A stretch of DNA of 64,000 nt from Rubrivivax sp. GTDB taxonomy: Bacteria; Pseudomonadota; Gammaproteobacteria; Burkholderiales; Burkholderiaceae_C. A program made the translations under genes and the position numbers. Numbering within the stretch: position 1 is the stretch's first letter; each line of letters begins with the position of its first letter. Location of the stretch: positions 1 through 64,000 of the forward strand of contig JAIXRN010000074.1 in NCBI GenBank assembly GCA_027485165.1, in the 5' to 3' direction. Positions 47,027 to 57,651 of this stretch are shown here, piece by piece. The notes beneath the pieces were generated by a model, which searched no databases, was not told the DNA's origin, and saw nothing but the letters and a program-made list of their open reading frames with translations.

Positions 47027-47496
47027 AACACCCATCAAGCCCAGCACGTGGCGAAGTCTGCCCCAGCTTCCGATGCTGTCGCCTACACCCCGACGCTTGA
47101 CCGGGATGTTGTTTGCGGGCAGCGCTGGTCCCGCGCGGAACCGCGCCGCAGCAGCCTGGCGTAGCCTCGAAAGCCGATCGCCATGTGGCCAAACGGTCGG
47201 CATCGAGCCGATTTCCAGCCGAGATCCATCGCCTACTGACAGCTGGCGGCCCCTGCGGGGGACCTTCTGCACTCGGGGCGCCGATCACGGGCGCCTGGCC
47301 GGCAGGCCACGTGAGCCAGCAACGCACTGCGCCAGTTATCCTTGCGCCTGTGCCCCCCCCCCCGCCTGTTGCGCCAGCCGGCCGAGTGGGTGTTCAGACA
47401 CACAGAGTGCACCGGCCAGGCGGTCAGTCTGCACCACGCAACTGGCGGGCGTTCGGCACCACGTGATCTCCCGCAGCGCAACCCTCAAGGACACAT
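47027..47496. other. non-coding stretch beyond tRNA-Ser
   Basis: No convincing gene is seen in 470 nt. Short open frames exist on both strands but lack family likeness and good starts. Composition looks a little less GC-rich than its neighbours. A run of 11 C occurs at 47353-47363. The position just beyond a tRNA 3' end is a common integration site, but no integrase gene or second copy of the tRNA end was found in the window. Confidence 0.6.
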
Positions 47497-47805
47497 ATGG
47501 CCATCTTCGTACCCGGTCAGGCTGTCGTAACCCGCGACCCCACCGTCCAGGTGGACGTCACAGCCCAGAACCCGCTGAAACCTGGGCGACATCGCTTTCA
47601 GCTGGTCGTCACAGACGACTCAGGCAACGTGTCTGATCCAGCAGTGGTCGAGGTGATCGTCCGGGATGAAACCAAGCCGACAGCCGTTATCGACGCCCCT
47701 GCGACAGTCGCTGCTGGAAGCTCGTTTTCTCTCTCAGGTGCGCGGTCTGTCGACAATCCGTCAGGTCGAATCGTGCGCTTTGCCTGGACGCTGCTTCCGG
47801 CTTGA
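47497..47805 (+). CDS. small orphan protein with cut-off PKD-like domain
   Basis: This 102-residue protein starts with an ATG preceded by AAGGA at a good distance. Residues about 1-60 look like an Ig-like beta domain (RHRFQLVVTDDSGNVSDPAV, then VEVIVRD). Residues about 62-102 match only the first half of a PKD domain (PTAVIDAPATVAAGSSFSLS, then RIVRFAWTLLPA), stopping right after the conserved Trp. It has no signal peptide or membrane segment. It may be a complete small protein or the remnant of a longer one; downstream DNA has no clear continuation. The function is unknown. Confidence 0.6.
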   Translation: MAIFVPGQAVVTRDPTVQVDVTAQNPLKPGRHRFQLVVTDDSGNVSDPAVVEVIVRDETKPTAVIDAPATVAAGSSFSLSGARSVDNPSGRIVRFAWTLLPA

Positions 47806-47977
47806 ATGGCGCAGCACGATGGCACCGATGCTCTGTGCCTCGGTCAGCGCATCCCGTTGTCACCAGGCTTGCTGGCACGGATGTCGTGCGCGTCTGAGCT
47901 TCGCCAGGACGTGAGTCTGGCCACGCGGTAGCGGCCGAAATGACACCCGGGCGCCGTTTGGCCAGCGCGGCGGCCGA

Positions 47978-48463
47978 TCAATTGCGGGCGCCGACGGTGA
48001 AATCGGTCCAGCGCACGCGGTCCTTTTCCATCACATCGTTCGAACGGCGCATGCCAATCTTTTCGTAGAACGGCACTGCGTCGTCGTTGGCATAGCAGCA
48101 CTGGACAATGTTGCTTTCGCCCCCGGCCAGTTGGTGCGCCATGGCCATCAAGCGCCTGCCGATGCCCAGGCGTTCGAAGCGCCGATCCACGCCCAGATCC
48201 GTCACGAATAACCAATAGGCGAAGTCTGTCAGGCCGAAGCAGATGGCCAGGACCTGGCCATCGGGGTGGCGCGCCACCAGCTGGATCTGCAGGTTCTGCA
48301 GCAACATCTCGATGCGCTTGTCGAAGTCTTCCTGCGGGTACTGCTCGCCCAGGTGTGAACGCGACAGAAATTCGATGTAGACCTCAGGCGTCAGCGATTC
48401 CTGTCGCACCCAGAGGGTGAGTTCCCCGGCGATCAGCTCAACTTCAAAGGATGAGATCGTCAT
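47978..48463 (-). CDS. GNAT family N-acetyltransferase
   Basis: This 161-residue acetyltransferase has the acetyl-CoA loop in VDRRFERLGIGRRLMAMAHQ and the late strand AVPFYEKIGMRRS. It is likely cytoplasmic, with an unknown acceptor. It reads in the same direction as the DUF885 gene 45 nt upstream. Confidence 0.88.
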   Translation of the reverse strand: MTISSFEVELIAGELTLWVRQESLTPEVYIEFLSRSHLGEQYPQEDFDKRIEMLLQNLQIQLVARHPDGQVLAICFGLTDFAYWLFVTDLGVDRRFERLGIGRRLMAMAHQLAGGESNIVQCCYANDDAVPFYEKIGMRRSNDVMEKDRVRWTDFTVGARN

Positions 48464-48508
48464 CGTGGTGCCCTGTCTTCGCGCTGAAGGGTTCAGCCCT
48501 TCGCCAGT

Positions 48509-50308
48509 TCAACCGGCCTGTGCAGCGATCCACGCGTCGATCAAGGTTTCCAGCGTGGTCAGCGGCAGTGCGCCGTTGTCGAGCACGGCGTTGTGGAAGC
48601 GCCGCAGGTCGAACTTCGTGCCGAGCTTTGCCTTGGCGCGGTCGCGTAACTCGATGATCTTCAGCTGCCCGATCATGTAGGCCAGCGCCTGGCCCGGGTT
48701 GGAGGTGTAGCGGTCGACCTCCGACGACGCGAAGCCGATCTCGATACCGCCTTCGTTCGTCATGTAGTCGATGGCCTGCTGGCGGCCCCAGCCCTGCGCG
48801 TGGATGCCGGTGTCCACCACCAGCCGTGCCGCGCGCAGCGCCTGCCACTGCAGGTGGCCGAAGAGGGCGTAGGGGTCGTCGTACAAACCGATATCGCGCC
48901 CCAGCGTCTCGGCGTACAGCGCCCAGCCTTCGCTGTAGGCGGTGTAGCCCCAGCCGCCACGGCGGAACTCGGGCAGCGCGCCCAGCTCCTGCGAGCGGGC
49001 GCTCTGCAGGTGATGGCCGGGCACCGCCTCGTGCGCTGCCAGCGAAGGCATGGCCCAGGTCGGTCGTGCCTTGAAGCCCAGTACGTTGGCGTTGAACCAG
49101 CCCGGGCGGCTGCCATCCAGCGCCGGCGCGCTGTAGTTGTCGGCCGCGCTCGGGCCCAGGTGGGCCGGCATCGCGCGCACGCCATAAGGTGCGCGCGGCA
49201 GCTCGGCGAACAGCCGCGGCATCTCGGCGTCGATGCGCTTGGTGATGTCGCGGTAGCGGGCCAGCATGTCTTCTGGGCTCGTGGCGTAGAACTTCGGGTC
49301 GGCGTGCAGATGCTTCACGAAGGCCGCGAAGTCGCCTTCGAACTTCACCTGCTTCTGCACCTGCGCCATCTCGGCGCGGATGCGTGCCATCTCGCGCAGG
49401 CCGATGGCGTGCACTTCCGCGGCAGTGAGCGCGGTCGTGGTCTGCTGTTGCACCAGGGTGTCGTACACCGCCTTGCCGCCGGGGTAGTGCAGGAAGGCGC
49501 CGCTGACTGGCGCCTTGGGCAGGTACTCGTCCACGATGAAGGCGCGCAGCTTTTTCATCGGCGGCAGCACGTCGCGCTCGATGGCGGCGCGGCCGGCGGC
49601 CTGCAGCCGCGTGCGCTCTGCAGCCGGAATGTCGCTGCCCAGGCGCTTGAACGGCGCATAGAACGGGCCGACTTCGATCTCGGCGTTGACCTGGCCGTCG
49701 AGTTGCGCCAGCGCCCGTTCGAGCACCGGGCGCGGCGTGACCCAGCCGGTGGCCATGCCGCGCCGGAGCTTGTCGATCTCCTGGTCCATGCGCTTCGGGT
49801 AGGCCGCCAGGCGCTTCAGCAACTGCTCGGCATGCTCGGCGCGCGCCATCGGCACCTGCTGCAGCAGCCCGGCCAGCGCCGACTGCAAACCCCACAGCGA
49901 GCCCAGGCTCAGGCTGCGGTAACCGGCGTAGGGCTCCAGCGCCAGCGTGCCCTCGATGCGCCGGATGAACAGCTCGCGCGAGACGCGGTCGGTGGCGCCC
50001 AGCGATTCCGGCGCGATCGCCTTCGCCTCGGCCAGGTTGCGGCGCAGTTCGGCCCAGTCGGCGGCCTCGGCCTCGGGCGAGGCGTCGGCCAGGCGGTCGT
50101 TGTAGCGGTAGTCGCCGCGAAAGGTGGCGAACTCGGGAAAGCGCTCGGCCTGCCGCTGCCAGTCGCGCGCAAACAGCACGTGCAGGGCCTTTGCGGCAGG
50201 GCTGGCCGACGCGGCCGGGGCAGATGCTGGCTGTGCGGCAACCGGCAGGGCCGCCAGCAAAACGGAGGCAGCCACACACAGCGCGGCAAGGTGATGACGA
50301 CGGTTCAT
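48509..50308 (-). CDS. DUF885 family exported protein, probable metallopeptidase-like
   Basis: This 599-residue protein has a signal peptide (HHLAALCVAASVLLAALPVAAQP, residues about 5-27) and the DUF885 domain. A conserved segment reads SLAAHEAVPGHHLQSARSQ; the HExxxGHH arrangement suggests a metal site like that of gluzincin-type peptidases. Other family marks are YSEGWALYAE and TNEGGIEIGFASSEVDRY. It is probably periplasmic or a lipoprotein-free exported enzyme; the substrate is unknown. The ATG at 50308 was chosen because it starts the signal peptide. Confidence 0.88.
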   Translation of the reverse strand: MNRRHHLAALCVAASVLLAALPVAAQPASAPAASASPAAKALHVLFARDWQRQAERFPEFATFRGDYRYNDRLADASPEAEAADWAELRRNLAEAKAIAPESLGATDRVSRELFIRRIEGTLALEPYAGYRSLSLGSLWGLQSALAGLLQQVPMARAEHAEQLLKRLAAYPKRMDQEIDKLRRGMATGWVTPRPVLERALAQLDGQVNAEIEVGPFYAPFKRLGSDIPAAERTRLQAAGRAAIERDVLPPMKKLRAFIVDEYLPKAPVSGAFLHYPGGKAVYDTLVQQQTTTALTAAEVHAIGLREMARIRAEMAQVQKQVKFEGDFAAFVKHLHADPKFYATSPEDMLARYRDITKRIDAEMPRLFAELPRAPYGVRAMPAHLGPSAADNYSAPALDGSRPGWFNANVLGFKARPTWAMPSLAAHEAVPGHHLQSARSQELGALPEFRRGGWGYTAYSEGWALYAETLGRDIGLYDDPYALFGHLQWQALRAARLVVDTGIHAQGWGRQQAIDYMTNEGGIEIGFASSEVDRYTSNPGQALAYMIGQLKIIELRDRAKAKLGTKFDLRRFHNAVLDNGALPLTTLETLIDAWIAAQAG

Positions 50309-50466
50309 GGCGTTTCGCGGTGGGATAAACCGGCATTGTGCTGCGGCGCCGGGCGGGACCCAGGGCGGCTTGGGGGCCTGCAACGCCAGCGGTGATGCCA
50401 GAGCTTCGACCCTAGTCCCGTGGTCGCCTCGTGATACGACTTGTTCGGCGCGAGGCGGCTGGCGGA

Positions 50467-50997
50467 TCAACGAACCCACAGCACGTCAAATCGCCGCTGG
50501 GTTGCCGCGATCTGTATCGACACCTCATCACCTTCGCGCCGGCCCAACATGGCCCTGCCCAGCGGCGCTTCGCTGCTGATGACCTGGATGGGCCGGGCCT
50601 CGCCGGTCAACTTCATGCTGCCCCCGTCCGGGCCCAGAAAGACATGTTGGCGCTGACCTTCGGAGTCGACCAGGCAGACCAGCGCACCGAGCTGGATCCC
50701 TTGGCTGGCGTTGTAGGGGGTCGGATGAAACTGGCGCCAGGCGGTGATCGCGCGGCGGACGGCTTGGGCGCGACGGGCTTGGCCGGTGGCCAGGTAGGCG
50801 GCTTCGAGCCCCAAGGTGTCGTACTTGTTCTCGGCGATGTTTTCTTCGTGAGTCGCAGCCTCGTGGGCAACCCGTATGGCCTGTTCGGTCTGCAGCAGGT
50901 CTTCGGCCAGCCGTTCCAGCACCTGCTGCAGCAACACGAACTTGTCCAAGATGAAGGGCAAGTCAGGCGCGGGGCCTTCACGATTGCCGCTCGACAT
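50467..50997 (-). CDS. GreA/GreB family elongation factor-like protein
   Basis: This 176-residue protein has an N-terminal coiled coil (DKFVLLQQVLERLAEDLLQTEQ, split at residues about 18-39) and a C-terminal FKBP-like Gre domain (IQLGALVCLVDSEGQ, then SSEAPLGRAMLGRREGDEVSI). Gre factors stimulate RNA cleavage by backtracked polymerase; members with altered tips can act on the secondary channel in other ways. The acidic tip pair of true GreA is not obvious here. It starts 4 nt after the stop of the interrupted serine hydrolase. Confidence 0.85.
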   Translation of the reverse strand: MSSGNREGPAPDLPFILDKFVLLQQVLERLAEDLLQTEQAIRVAHEAATHEENIAENKYDTLGLEAAYLATGQARRAQAVRRAITAWRQFHPTPYNASQGIQLGALVCLVDSEGQRQHVFLGPDGGSMKLTGEARPIQVISSEAPLGRAMLGRREGDEVSIQIAATQRRFDVLWVR

Positions 50998-51001
50998 GGC
51001 C

Positions 51002-52835
51002 TCAGGGCAAGCAGGTAGCGCCGAGTTCAGGCCGCAGGGACAGCTTCGTCAAGCGCCCTTGCTCCAGCGCCACGTTCATGTCGAGTGTGCCGCGGTCACA
51101 CACCAGCTTCAGCTTCGCCTGGCTCGTGCCGTTGCCCTCCTGCACCGTTCCAGCCACGCAGCTGCCGTAGGCGCTGCGCGTGGTTTCCAGCACGGCGGCC
51201 ATGCTGCTGCGGTCGACGCCCGGCGCAAGGTCCAGTGCCCGCGCGCCTCTTGCCACGGCCAGGGCGATGTCGTCGACGATCTGCTTGAACGCAGGCTGCA
51301 GGGGACCGCCCGGAGGTGATGGCGAAGGACTGCACGCGCGGCCCGGGCACGGGAGCCAAGGTCAGTTCGATGTCGAGCCATCCCTGTTCGCAGCTCAGGC
51401 GCTGTCTGCCCCGCAGCGCATTCTCTGGCGTCAAAGCACCCCGGGTGCAGCGGCCCAGGCCATCGGCAGCACCGCGAATCGCCTCGCGAAATTCAGGCAA
51501 CGGGCGGTCTAGGAACAGGTTGTCAGCCGCCAACGCCTGTGCGCGGGCATCGCTCCAGTCCAGCACCAGGTCTGTCGCCGAAACTGCCGCCTGTTCCAGC
51601 GCGGCTGCGGCCACTGCTCTGCGCGGCTGCAGGGCGCCCGTCGCGTGCAGCAGGTGCACGGCCTCGGTGAGCAGTCGGCCCCCCGACGTGTAGGTGAGGT
51701 TGCTCATGGTGATGACGCCCACACCGTGATCGGGTAGCCAGAGCATCAGCGAGCCGAAGCCAGGCAGCCCGCCACTGTGGTCCACCTGGCGACCCCATCT
51801 GCAGTCGGTACTGGCCTGAAGGCCGAAGCCATAGGAAGACGCGACAGCGGCAGCAGGGCCGCCTGGTAGACGGCGCCCCAGCCACAAGTCAGGCAGGCCT
51901 TGACCCAACTGCATCTCTCGCAGCGTGCGGCGCAGCGCTGGCGGCCCTTCGGCCGCGTCGCGAGGGGGCCAGGCAGCCAGCATGGCCCCCACGAATCGCG
52001 CCAGGTCGCGTGGCGTCGTGATGAGCCCGCCCATCGCGCCGCCCTCCCCGTCTTCCAGCAACGGTTCGATCTCGAAGCCCTTGTCCTTGCGGCGATGACC
52101 CTGGGCCAGTTGGTCGGCCGGCACGGCCGCAGCGCTCCAGTAGGTGTTGGTCATGCCCAGCGGGCGCAGGATTTCGTCGCGGATGTATTGCTGGTAGGGA
52201 CGCAGCGCCACGTTGCTGATCACGCGCCCGAGCAACACGTAGCCGAGGTTTGAGTATTCGAACCGGCTGCCCGGGGCATTTGCCAGCGGCACCGCGCCGG
52301 AAATCCAGGCCGAGAACTGTGGCCGGGTCAGTGCCAGCTGGCGATCTCCCTGCGGGTTGTCTTCCGGCAAGCCGCCGCTGTGCGCCAGCAGGTGGCGGAT
52401 CGTGATCGGCCCGGCGTCTGAGGTTGCTGGCAGCCAGCCGCGTAGCTCAGGAACATGTCGAGCGGCGGGGTCGTCCAGGCTCAGCTTGCCTGCGTCCCTT
52501 AGCTTCAGGACGGCCAGCGCGGTAAAGCTCTTGGTCATCGATGCGATGCGGAACGCCGTGCCTTCGGTCACGGGCGTCTTTGTGGCCACATTCGCCTCGC
52601 CCAGCCCACGCGCCAGCACGACGTCGCCGTCGATGACGACCGCATACGACAGGCCCGGAACATTCAAGTCCTTGAACCCCCGCAGCATCAGCGCTTCGAT
52701 GCGCGGCAGCGCCCCAGCCAGTTTCGCCCGGCGCTCTGGGTCGGCAAACTGCGCGGGCGGAACGGCGTCCACGGCAACGGCGCCGAGCGGCATGGCCAAC
52801 ATGGCAGCCAGAACCACCCCCAAGGGCGTCTTCAT
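51002..52835 (-). pseudogene. serine hydrolase (class C beta-lactamase family) with a one-base frameshift
   Basis: An exported serine hydrolase: signal peptide (TPLGVVLAAMLAMPLGAVAV), active site SMTK (IASMTKSF), the YSN motif (FEYSNLGYVLLG) and HSG (DHSGGLPGFG), as in beta-lactamase-like esterases and peptidases. The reading frame breaks at about 51309-51311, in a run of three C (plus strand); removing one base joins SFAITSGG to PLQPAFKQIVDDIALAVARG and the rest, ending LRPELGATCLP at 51002. The two C-terminal segments on either side of the break look like repeats of one beta-rich domain. It is either a recent inactivation or a sequencing error. GreA-like gene follows by 4 nt. Confidence 0.82.
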
Positions 52836-53151
52836 GCGGGTCCTCCTTCGCTGGTTCTTGCGGTCGTGAGGTTGCCACACTCGCCGCCAACAGCATGCGA
52901 AAACTCATTGCCGTGGGTCACCCGTGCAACCACGCGGACCAGTACCGCTGCGCGTGGCGCGCTGGCGCCGCAAGCGCTGGCACAACACGCCGCGTCCGCC
53001 GGCCGGCGCACAGCGGGCATAGCGCCTAGCTAAGGGCGAGTGGGAACAGCACTTCCGAAGCCACCGAAACGCGAGCGCCGGTCGAAGCTGCAGGACCAGT
53101 CGCAGGCGGAATCGGCTCGACAAACGTTGCTGCAGGACGCCGACGACTCTC
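52836..53151. other. intergenic region between serine hydrolase and the small translational-machinery gene
   Basis: The two flanking genes diverge, so promoters for both should lie here. No clear promoter pair, repeat or RNA gene was recognised, apart from a short GC-rich inverted sequence near 52954-52967. I see nothing else. Confidence 0.5.
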
Positions 53152-53532
53152 ATGACCCTGCACCACGCCGTTGCCTTTGTCGACCATCAGTCGGCAGAAG
53201 TGCTGCAGTTCACCGCCGAGCAGGTCGTAGAGCACAAGCTTCATCAGCAACTGAAGTTCACCCGCGCACACCACAGCGGCGTGCGCACTGAACACGAATT
53301 CTTCGGCCAGGTATGCGATGCCTTCGACGGCATCGCTGAGGTGCTGGTCACGGGCGGGCACACCGGCCTGGCCGACTTCCGGCGCTACGTGGACAAGCAC
53401 CGACCGCTGACAGCCGCCCGCATCGTGGGCTACGAAGTGGTGGACCATCCGACCGAGAACCAGTTGGTGGCACTGGCGCGCAAGCGCTTCGTCAAGATCG
53501 ACCAGTTCCTGGGCATTCAGCGACCCACCTGA
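53152..53532 (+). CDS. small translational-machinery family protein
   Basis: This 126-residue cytoplasmic protein matches a small family annotated as translational machinery protein, which has an eRF1-like (host attachment type) fold. Marks: HHAVAFVDHQSAEVLQF at the N-terminus, VRTEHEFFGQVCDA, and EVLVTGGHTGLADFRRYVDK. The C-terminal DHPTENQLVALARKRF is also typical. Its role has not been defined to my knowledge. It stands alone; a bidirectional terminator separates it from rhlE. Confidence 0.75.
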   Translation: MTLHHAVAFVDHQSAEVLQFTAEQVVEHKLHQQLKFTRAHHSGVRTEHEFFGQVCDAFDGIAEVLVTGGHTGLADFRRYVDKHRPLTAARIVGYEVVDHPTENQLVALARKRFVKIDQFLGIQRPT

Positions 53533-53603
53533 TCGAGCTTAGACAGGAACGGGCCAGCACCTTCGGCCAGGGGCGCGACAGGCCTGCCCGACAAGCTGGC
53601 GTG

Positions 53604-53630
53604 AAAAAGGGCGCCAGGGCGCCCTTTGTT
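53604..53630. terminator. bidirectional intrinsic terminator
   Basis: Nine-base arms AAAGGGCGC and GCGCCCTTT enclose four bases. On the minus strand the stem is followed by a T-run (TTTTTCAC) just beyond the rhlE stop; on the plus strand TTTGTT follows, ending the small gene upstream. The two genes converge here. Confidence 0.85.
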
Positions 53631-53657
53631 CAAACCTGCCGTGCAAACTGGCCGTGG

Positions 53658-55118
<1,461 letters not shown>

Positions 55119-55297
55119 GGGTGCTTGGGGGCCCTGGGCGCACTGCGCCGTGCGGGCCGTGGTTCGCTGCCTGCTGTCACCCGGCCCGCTTGCCGAAGGC
55201 AGGGGCTGGGTGCACCAGTCGGGTAGGCGCGATGTGCTGCGTGGTGTCGGAATCGACTGCGCCATGATGACTGGAAGCCACGGCGCTGACCCGTATT

Positions 55298-55711
55298 CTA
55301 GGCGATGGGCATGGCTTGACGCGCATTCAAGCGCAGCCAACCCCGGGCAATTCGATAGATGGCCCAGATGCCCAGCACGAACATGCCGACGATCCAGGTG
55401 CCGATGCCGACAACGATGAAGGCCAGCGGGATCGACACCAGGGCCACCAAGACAGCCCAGGCCAGCGCAAACCAGAAGGTGCGGATCTGCCAGGTGAAGT
55501 GGCTTTCCAGCCAGGTGCCGCGCACGTCGCCGCGCTTCACGTAGTTGATGATCACCGCGATGATCGAAGGCCAGCCGAACAGGAATGACCCCAGCACGCT
55601 GGCCGCGCCAAAGGCACCCAGGGCCAGGCCCAGGGCGTGCAGCGCATAGACGATGTGCGTCAGGCGGACCAGCGAGTCGTTGGCAGCCAGGCTGGCAGGG
55701 GCGGTGTTCAT
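55298..55711 (-). CDS. DUF4870-type membrane protein
   Basis: This 137-residue protein has about three membrane helices ([40 protein letters not shown] and [20 protein letters not shown]). The Trp and Lys/Arg pattern between them ([19 protein letters not shown]) is characteristic of the DUF4870/TIC20-like family. Function unknown. It lies 179 nt upstream of rhlE in the same direction. Confidence 0.85.
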   Translation of the reverse strand: MNTAPASLAANDSLVRLTHIVYALHALGLALGAFGAASVLGSFLFGWPSIIAVIINYVKRGDVRGTWLESHFTWQIRTFWFALAWAVLVALVSIPLAFIVVGIGTWIVGMFVLGIWAIYRIARGWLRLNARQAMPIA

Positions 55712-55909
55712 GGCGGTTCCTCGTCGATGGGCAAAAGACCGTTGGCATTATTGGCACGGCCCTCCCCAGGGGTGAACCAGGCGACGGGCTGCCCCCCGCG
55801 GCGACCGCTTGCAGCCCGGCGCGACAGGACGGCTGCCAGCGCGCCCGCCTGCACCCGGCATGGATAATCCAGGGTTTTCCTGAACTGCCCCAACCCGAGA
55901 CAGCCCGCC

Positions 55910-57574
55910 ATGGCCCAGTACGTTTTTACGATGAACCGCCTCGGCAAGATCGTGCCGCCGAAGCGCCAGATCCTGAAGGGCGTGAGCCTGTCCTTCTTCC
56001 CTGGCGCCAAGATCGGCGTGCTGGGTGTGAACGGCAGCGGCAAGAGCACGCTGCTGAAGATCATGGCCGGCGTCGACAAGGAATTCGAAGGCGAGGCCGT
56101 GCCCATGCCCGGCCTGAACATCGGTTACCTGCCGCAGGAACCGATCATGGACGCCGAACTGACCGTGCGTGAAGCCGTCGAACAGGGCATCGGCGGCGTG
56201 CTGGCGGCGAAGAAGCGGCTGGACGAGGTCTACGCCGAATACGCCAACGAAGACGCCGACTTCGACGCGCTGGCCGCCGAGCAGGCCGAGCTGGAATCCA
56301 TCATCGCCGCAGCCGGCAGCGAGAACACCGACCTGCAGCTGGAAATGGCCGCCGACGCCCTGCGCCTGCCGCCCTGGGACGCCAAGATCGGCGTGCTGTC
56401 GGGCGGCGAAAAGCGCCGCGTGGCGCTGTGCCGGCTGCTGCTGAGCAAGCCCGACATGCTGCTGCTGGACGAACCGACCAACCACCTGGACGCCGAAAGC
56501 GTGGAATGGCTGGAGCTGTTCCTGAAGCGCTTCTCCGGCACCGTGGTGGCCATCACCCACGACCGCTACTTCCTGGACAACGCAGCCGAGTGGATTCTGG
56601 AACTCGACCGTGGCATGGGCATCCCCTGGAAGGGCAACTATTCTGACTGGCTGGACCAGAAGGAAAAGCGCCTGGAACAGGAACAGAAGACCGAAGACGC
56701 GCGCATGAAGGCGATGAAGGAGGAACTGAAGTGGGTTCGCTCCAACGCCAAGGCGCGCCAGACCAAGAGCAAGGCGCGTCTGGCTCGCTTTGAAGAACTG
56801 AGCGACGTCGAATACCAGCAGCGCAACGTCACCAACGAAATCTTCATCCCCGTGGCTGAACGGCTGGGCAATGAAGTCATCGAGTTCAAGGACGTCAGCA
56901 AGAGCTTCGGCGACCGGCTACTGATCGACAAGCTCAGCTTCAAGGTGCCGCCCGGCGCCATCGTCGGCATCATCGGCCCGAACGGCGCGGGCAAGTCCAC
57001 GCTGTTCCGCATGCTGCAGGGCGAACAGAAGCCCGACAGCGGCGAAGTCGTCATCGGCAAGACCGCGCAGCTGGCCTTCGTGGACCAGAGCCGCCAGACC
57101 CTGGCGGACGAAAACACCGTGTGGCAGGACATCAGCGGCGGCCTGGACAACATCGTCGTGGGCAAGTTCGTGATGCCCAGCCGCGCCTACCTGGGCCGCT
57201 TCAACTTCAAGGGCAACGACCAGCAGAAGCTGGTGGGCAGCCTGTCTGGCGGTGAACGTGGCCGCCTGCACCTGGCCAAGACGCTGGCCAAGGGTGGCAA
57301 CGTGCTGCTGCTGGACGAACCTTCCAACGACCTGGACGTGGAAACCCTGCGCGCGCTGGAAGAAGCCTTGTTGGAGTTTGCCGGCAGCGCGATGGTGATC
57401 AGCCACGACCGCTGGTTCCTGGACCGCATCTGCACCCACATCCTGGCCTGCGAAGGCGACAGCCAGTGGTTCTTCTACAGCGGCAACTACCAGGAATACG
57501 AAGCCGACAAGAAAAAGCGCCTGGGTGAGGAAGGCGCACGGCCCAAGCGGGTGCGCTTCAAGCCGATCCGCTAG
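55910..57574 (+). CDS. ettA: ABC-F protein EttA (energy-dependent translational throttle)
   Basis: EttA binds the ribosomal E site and gates the first elongation cycles according to ATP/ADP level. The 554-residue soluble protein has two ABC domains without membrane parts: first Walker [10 protein letters not shown] (about 39-47), signature [15 protein letters not shown]; second Walker [10 protein letters not shown], signature [15 protein letters not shown]. Between them an arm and linker contain the long charged helix [20 protein letters not shown]. The ATG at 55910 begins the conserved [20 protein letters not shown]. Confidence 0.97.
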   Translation: MAQYVFTMNRLGKIVPPKRQILKGVSLSFFPGAKIGVLGVNGSGKSTLLKIMAGVDKEFEGEAVPMPGLNIGYLPQEPIMDAELTVREAVEQGIGGVLAAKKRLDEVYAEYANEDADFDALAAEQAELESIIAAAGSENTDLQLEMAADALRLPPWDAKIGVLSGGEKRRVALCRLLLSKPDMLLLDEPTNHLDAESVEWLELFLKRFSGTVVAITHDRYFLDNAAEWILELDRGMGIPWKGNYSDWLDQKEKRLEQEQKTEDARMKAMKEELKWVRSNAKARQTKSKARLARFEELSDVEYQQRNVTNEIFIPVAERLGNEVIEFKDVSKSFGDRLLIDKLSFKVPPGAIVGIIGPNGAGKSTLFRMLQGEQKPDSGEVVIGKTAQLAFVDQSRQTLADENTVWQDISGGLDNIVVGKFVMPSRAYLGRFNFKGNDQQKLVGSLSGGERGRLHLAKTLAKGGNVLLLDEPSNDLDVETLRALEEALLEFAGSAMVISHDRWFLDRICTHILACEGDSQWFFYSGNYQEYEADKKKRLGEEGARPKRVRFKPIR

Positions 57575-57651
57575 CCCGCTTCGGCAGCGCCGGGCCCTTT
57601 GGCGCAGAATGCTTCGCGACGGGCCGACTTCGGGCCTGAAGGGTCCCTGGC

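Noticed and set aside
46241..47272. A 343-residue minus-strand reading across the tRNA-Ser gene with the phrase GRDSNPRW
   Set aside because: That phrase is the well-known false translation of a tRNA gene read on the opposite strand; the rest has no family likeness.
47113..47466. A 117-residue plus-strand open frame between tRNA-Ser and the PKD-like gene
   Set aside because: It crosses the C11 run and has no ribosome-binding site or family likeness.
48800..50395. A 531-residue plus-strand open frame opposite the DUF885 gene
   Set aside because: It is a shadow of the DUF885 gene, which has a signal peptide and conserved motifs on the minus strand.
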